Source: Candidatus Methanoplasma reticulitermitis (GTDB taxonomy: Archaea > Thermoplasmatota > Thermoplasmata > Methanomassiliicoccales > Methanomethylophilaceae). From it: a stretch of 8,000 nucleotides of DNA. Of the stretch, positions 6,122-8,000 are shown piece by piece (within the stretch, counting starts at the first letter, position 1; the number at the start of each line of letters is the position of its first letter). Both the position numbers and the translations under genes were made by a program. Under the pieces are notes generated by a model. It saw only the letters and a program-made list of their open reading frames with translations, was not told where the DNA came from and ran no database searches. The stretch spans positions 1-8,000 of the forward strand of contig JAITTK010000033.1 in NCBI GenBank assembly GCA_031287135.1, written 5' to 3'.

Positions 6122-6976
6122 ATGGCAACTCCGACGGTCGCAGACTACATGATAAGGAATGTCCAGACGGTGACACCGGACATGACTGTCAGTCAGGTAA
6201 GGGAAAAGCTGATCGACTCAAGTTTCCACGGGTTTCCGATTGTGGAGAACGATTATCTGCTCGGATACGTTTCGGCGAAGGAATTGCTCAAATTCATCGA
6301 CAGACCGGATGCCAAGATGAGGGAGGTCATGGGCCGCGGGACTTTGTGCGCGATACCCTCGATGTCCATCGAGGATGCGACGAGGATTCTCTTCAGATAC
6401 GGATTGAGGAACCTCCCGGTCGTTAACGATGAGAAAAAGCTGGTCGGGATAATCTCCAACATAGATGTCGTCAGGTCCCAGATAGAGAAATCCAGGCCGG
6501 GGAAGGTAATGTCCGTCAAGAATCTGCTGGAGCAGCAGAACGGGATAAGATTGAAGATATCCAACCAGGAGATACCCATCAAAGACCTGATACCCACACA
6601 GAAGGAAGTGTACATGGATGAACTCATCGGCCGTCAGTATGAGATAAAGAGGGGGTTGAACGAACCGCTCATAGTAATAAAGAGGAGAAACGGATATCTG
6701 GTAGTCGACGGCCATCACAGGATAATGGCCGCCCAGAAGCTGGGGCTGAACACATTCAACGCCATCGTCCTCGAGCCGAATGACCTGAATGTCAGGCTGG
6801 GGCTGGAGAAGACGGCGGAGAAGTGGGGCCTCAAGACCCTCAATGATGTAAAGATAATCGAGGGTGCGAAACATCCCTTCATGGAAGTGACCACGATGCT
6901 CCTGCCCAAGGAACAGGCCAACGGCCTGAACGAGAGGCTCATCGACAGCTCGAAAGCCCAGAATCCGAACTCCTGA
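6122..6976 (+). CDS. CBS-CBS-ParB-like domain protein, function unknown
   Basis: A 284-residue soluble protein. Residues about 3-60 and 66-122 are two CBS domains (VADYMIRNVQTVTPDMTVSQ; FHGFPIVENDYLLGYVSAKEL; then LRNLPVVNDEKKLVGIISNIDVV), a tandem (Bateman) module that usually binds adenine nucleotides or S-adenosylmethionine. Residues about 143-218 form a ParB/sulfiredoxin-like domain with IPIKDLIPTQ (151-160) and VVDGHHRIMAAQKLG (194-208), the latter being the phosphate-binding DGHHR motif of ParB-like NTPases and of archaeal serine kinase SerK. The last 65 residues are unassigned. This CBS pair joined to ParBc is a recognised architecture in methanogens, but I know of no established function. 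There is no helix-turn-helix DNA-binding domain of true ParB. Start ATG 6122 fits the CBS edge; no clear Shine-Dalgarno precedes it. It is divergent from the importer and its stop abuts that of ppsA. Confidence 0.88.
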   Translation: MATPTVADYMIRNVQTVTPDMTVSQVREKLIDSSFHGFPIVENDYLLGYVSAKELLKFIDRPDAKMREVMGRGTLCAIPSMSIEDATRILFRYGLRNLPVVNDEKKLVGIISNIDVVRSQIEKSRPGKVMSVKNLLEQQNGIRLKISNQEIPIKDLIPTQKEVYMDELIGRQYEIKRGLNEPLIVIKRRNGYLVVDGHHRIMAAQKLGLNTFNAIVLEPNDLNVRLGLEKTAEKWGLKTLNDVKIIEGAKHPFMEVTTMLLPKEQANGLNERLIDSSKAQNPNS

Positions 6977-7933
6977 TCAGTCCCTCTCCCTGAGATCCCT
7001 TAAGCCCCTCAGCAGGATCCTCTGCTCGGCCGATGCTATGTTCCTCTTGGTCTTGGCGAAGGTGTCCGGGTTCAGAGATATGGAGTCTATCCCCTCCTCG
7101 ACCAGGAACTCCGCGAATTCCGGGTAAACGGAGGGGCCCTGTCCGCATATCCCCACAGTCTTGCCGTTCTTGTGCGCCACTTTAATCAACTGGGATATCG
7201 CCGCCTTAACGCCGGGATTCCTCTCGTCGAAGTATCCCATGCGTCCGAGGATATCGGAATCGCGATCGCATCCCATCGTCAACTGAGTCAGATCGTTGGA
7301 TCCGATCGAGAATGCATCGCAGTATTTGCAGAACTCCTCTGCCATGAATATGTTGACCGGGACCTCTGCCATGAAGTAAAGCTTGAAGTCGAGTCCTCTT
7401 CTCAGACCCACCCCCGACATCATGCCGATGATATCCTCGATCTCCGGTATGGTCCTGACGAACGGCAGCATCACGTGCAGATTCTTCAGTCCGAGCTCGT
7501 CGCGCACCTTCTTTATGGCCCTGAGTTCGCACATGAATGCCTCCCTGTAGTTATCGGAGACGTATCTGGAGCACCCTCTCCATCCGATCATCGGATTCTC
7601 TTCGTTGGGCTCATAATCGACGCCGCCTTTCATGTCGCGGTATTCGTTGGTCTTGAAATCGGAGGTTCTGAGCACAACAGGTCTCGGATAGAACGCCCTT
7701 GCGACCTTGGATATGCCCTCGGCGAGTTTGTCTATGAGTTCCTCCGCCCTCCCGTCATCGATGACCGCGCAGGGGTGTTCTCCGATGTAATTGGTGAAGA
7801 GGAACTCGCTCCTCATCAGCCCCACTCCGTCACACGGCAGTTCGGCGACACTGTCCGCCTTGGTCGGCATACTCATATTGACCATGACCTTGGTCCCGGT
7901 TATCGGGATGAAGTCCGCGGGCACACCCGGCAA
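6977..7933 (-). CDS. ppsA: Phosphoenolpyruvate synthase, C-terminal barrel (frame after a frameshift)
   Basis: PpsA makes phosphoenolpyruvate from pyruvate and ATP for gluconeogenesis. This open frame encodes only the last third, the PEP/pyruvate-binding TIM barrel: KVMVNMSMP (15-23), DGVGLMRSEFLF (35-46), RTSDFKTNEYR (89-99), NPMIGWRG (113-120), EVPVNIFMAEEF (190-201), GSNDLTQLTMGCDRDS (211-226) and GICGQGPSVYPEF (261-273), whose Cys is the catalytic acid. It ends with the usual GIDSISLNPDT. The frame is blocked upstream by TAA at 7961-7963, and its first possible start is a TTG at 7933; no ATG exists before the conserved core. The upstream domain continues in another frame (see next entry), so this is most likely one gene broken by a single-base frameshift, not a separate small protein. 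The TGA abuts the stop of the CBS-ParB gene. Confidence 0.9.
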   Translation of the reverse strand: MPGVPADFIPITGTKVMVNMSMPTKADSVAELPCDGVGLMRSEFLFTNYIGEHPCAVIDDGRAEELIDKLAEGISKVARAFYPRPVVLRTSDFKTNEYRDMKGGVDYEPNEENPMIGWRGCSRYVSDNYREAFMCELRAIKKVRDELGLKNLHVMLPFVRTIPEIEDIIGMMSGVGLRRGLDFKLYFMAEVPVNIFMAEEFCKYCDAFSIGSNDLTQLTMGCDRDSDILGRMGYFDERNPGVKAAISQLIKVAHKNGKTVGICGQGPSVYPEFAEFLVEEGIDSISLNPDTFAKTKRNIASAEQRILLRGLRDLRERD

Positions 7934-8000
7934 CCGGACCGCCCGAGTCCTCCTTTTTCTTTATAATCCCTTTATACACAGTCCCGGTGGTTCCGTCAAC
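7830..8000 (-). pseudogene. ppsA: ppsA upstream part: end of phosphohistidine domain, then out of frame (partial)
   Basis: Reading from the right edge, the frame beginning at 8000 encodes VDGTTGTVYKGIIKKKEDSG, the characteristic end of the PpsA swivelling phosphohistidine domain (the VDG..G.VY.G motif) and its charged linker. It then reads through GGPVAG and departs into a non-homologous tail (CARGLHPDN...) that stops at TGA 7830-7832. The conserved protein continues instead in the +1 frame (VPADFIPITGTKV). Together the two frames give a normal PpsA domain order. The N-terminal ATP-grasp domain must lie beyond the window. If real, the product would be truncated before the PEP-binding barrel and inactive; if a sequencing error, the gene is whole. 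Confidence 0.8.
7926..7928 (-). other. Probable +1 frameshift point in ppsA (GGG run)
   Basis: Removing one G from the minus-strand run GGG here turns GTT-GCC-GGG-TGT-GCC into GTT-GCC-GGT-GTG-CCC, joining the two frames as GPVAGVPADFIPITGTK without loss of any conserved residue. The crossing must lie between the TAA that closes the lower frame (7961-7963) and about 7915, so neighbouring bases cannot be excluded. An AGGAGG sits about 20 bases earlier (7949-7954). Confidence 0.6.

Noticed and set aside
6108..6124. Earlier ATG (6108) for the CBS-ParB gene
   Set aside because: It is out of frame with the CBS-ParB coding sequence and its own frame is not conserved-looking.
7931..7954. Independent gene for the PpsA C-terminal barrel, starting at TTG 7933 behind the AGGAGG at 7949-7954
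   Set aside because: The spacing of 15 bases is too long for a Shine-Dalgarno, the start would be a rare TTG, and the preceding frame encodes the matching PpsA domain directly up to this point, so a frameshift within one gene is simpler.

Overview
The window looks like chromosomal DNA of a euryarchaeon. A methanogen of the Thermoplasmata/Methanomassiliicoccales type is my best guess, held at moderate to low confidence. Support for an archaeon: AT-rich TATA-like boxes lie about 24-28 bases before several starts, and no Shine-Dalgarno is needed (hisS, panD, tRNA-Asp). The tRNA-Asp gene encodes no 3' CCA. The solute-binding protein has a C-terminal membrane anchor and no lipobox. A CBS-CBS-ParB protein of a kind common in methanogens is present. 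Among the nine gene ends visible, stops are eight TGA, one TAA and no TAG, which would suit a pyrrolysine-using lineage, but the sample is small.

Layout. 1-735 (minus): two translationally overlapping membrane proteins with bacterial-PH (bPH2, YdbS/YdbT-like) domains; the second runs off the left edge. 829-2079 (plus): hisS, histidyl-tRNA synthetase, probably leaderless. 2073-2821 (minus): panD (pyruvoyl-type aspartate 1-decarboxylase) followed by rnhA (RNase HI), joined by a one-base TGATG overlap; rnhA overlaps the end of hisS tail to tail. 2901-2973 (minus): tRNA-Asp(GTC) with its own TATA box and an oligo-T end. 3026-5994 (minus): a FecBCD/BtuFCD-type importer operon in the order binding protein, permease, ATPase. 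5995-6121: an AT-rich divergent control region. 6122-6976 (plus): CBS-CBS-ParB-like protein. 6977-8000 (minus): phosphoenolpyruvate synthase (ppsA), which in this sequence is split by a +1 frameshift in the linker between the phosphohistidine domain and the C-terminal barrel.

The genes serve separate jobs: translation (hisS, tRNA-Asp), coenzyme A precursor supply (panD), RNA:DNA hybrid removal (rnhA), chelate uptake (the ABC operon), gluconeogenic entry (ppsA) and a putative nucleotide-sensing protein (CBS-ParB). There is no mobile element, CRISPR array or defence cluster. I do not see a new multi-gene system. The points most worth a second look are the ppsA frameshift, the bacterial-type panD in an archaeal setting with an inverted repeat at its promoter, and the CBS-ParB protein of unknown function.
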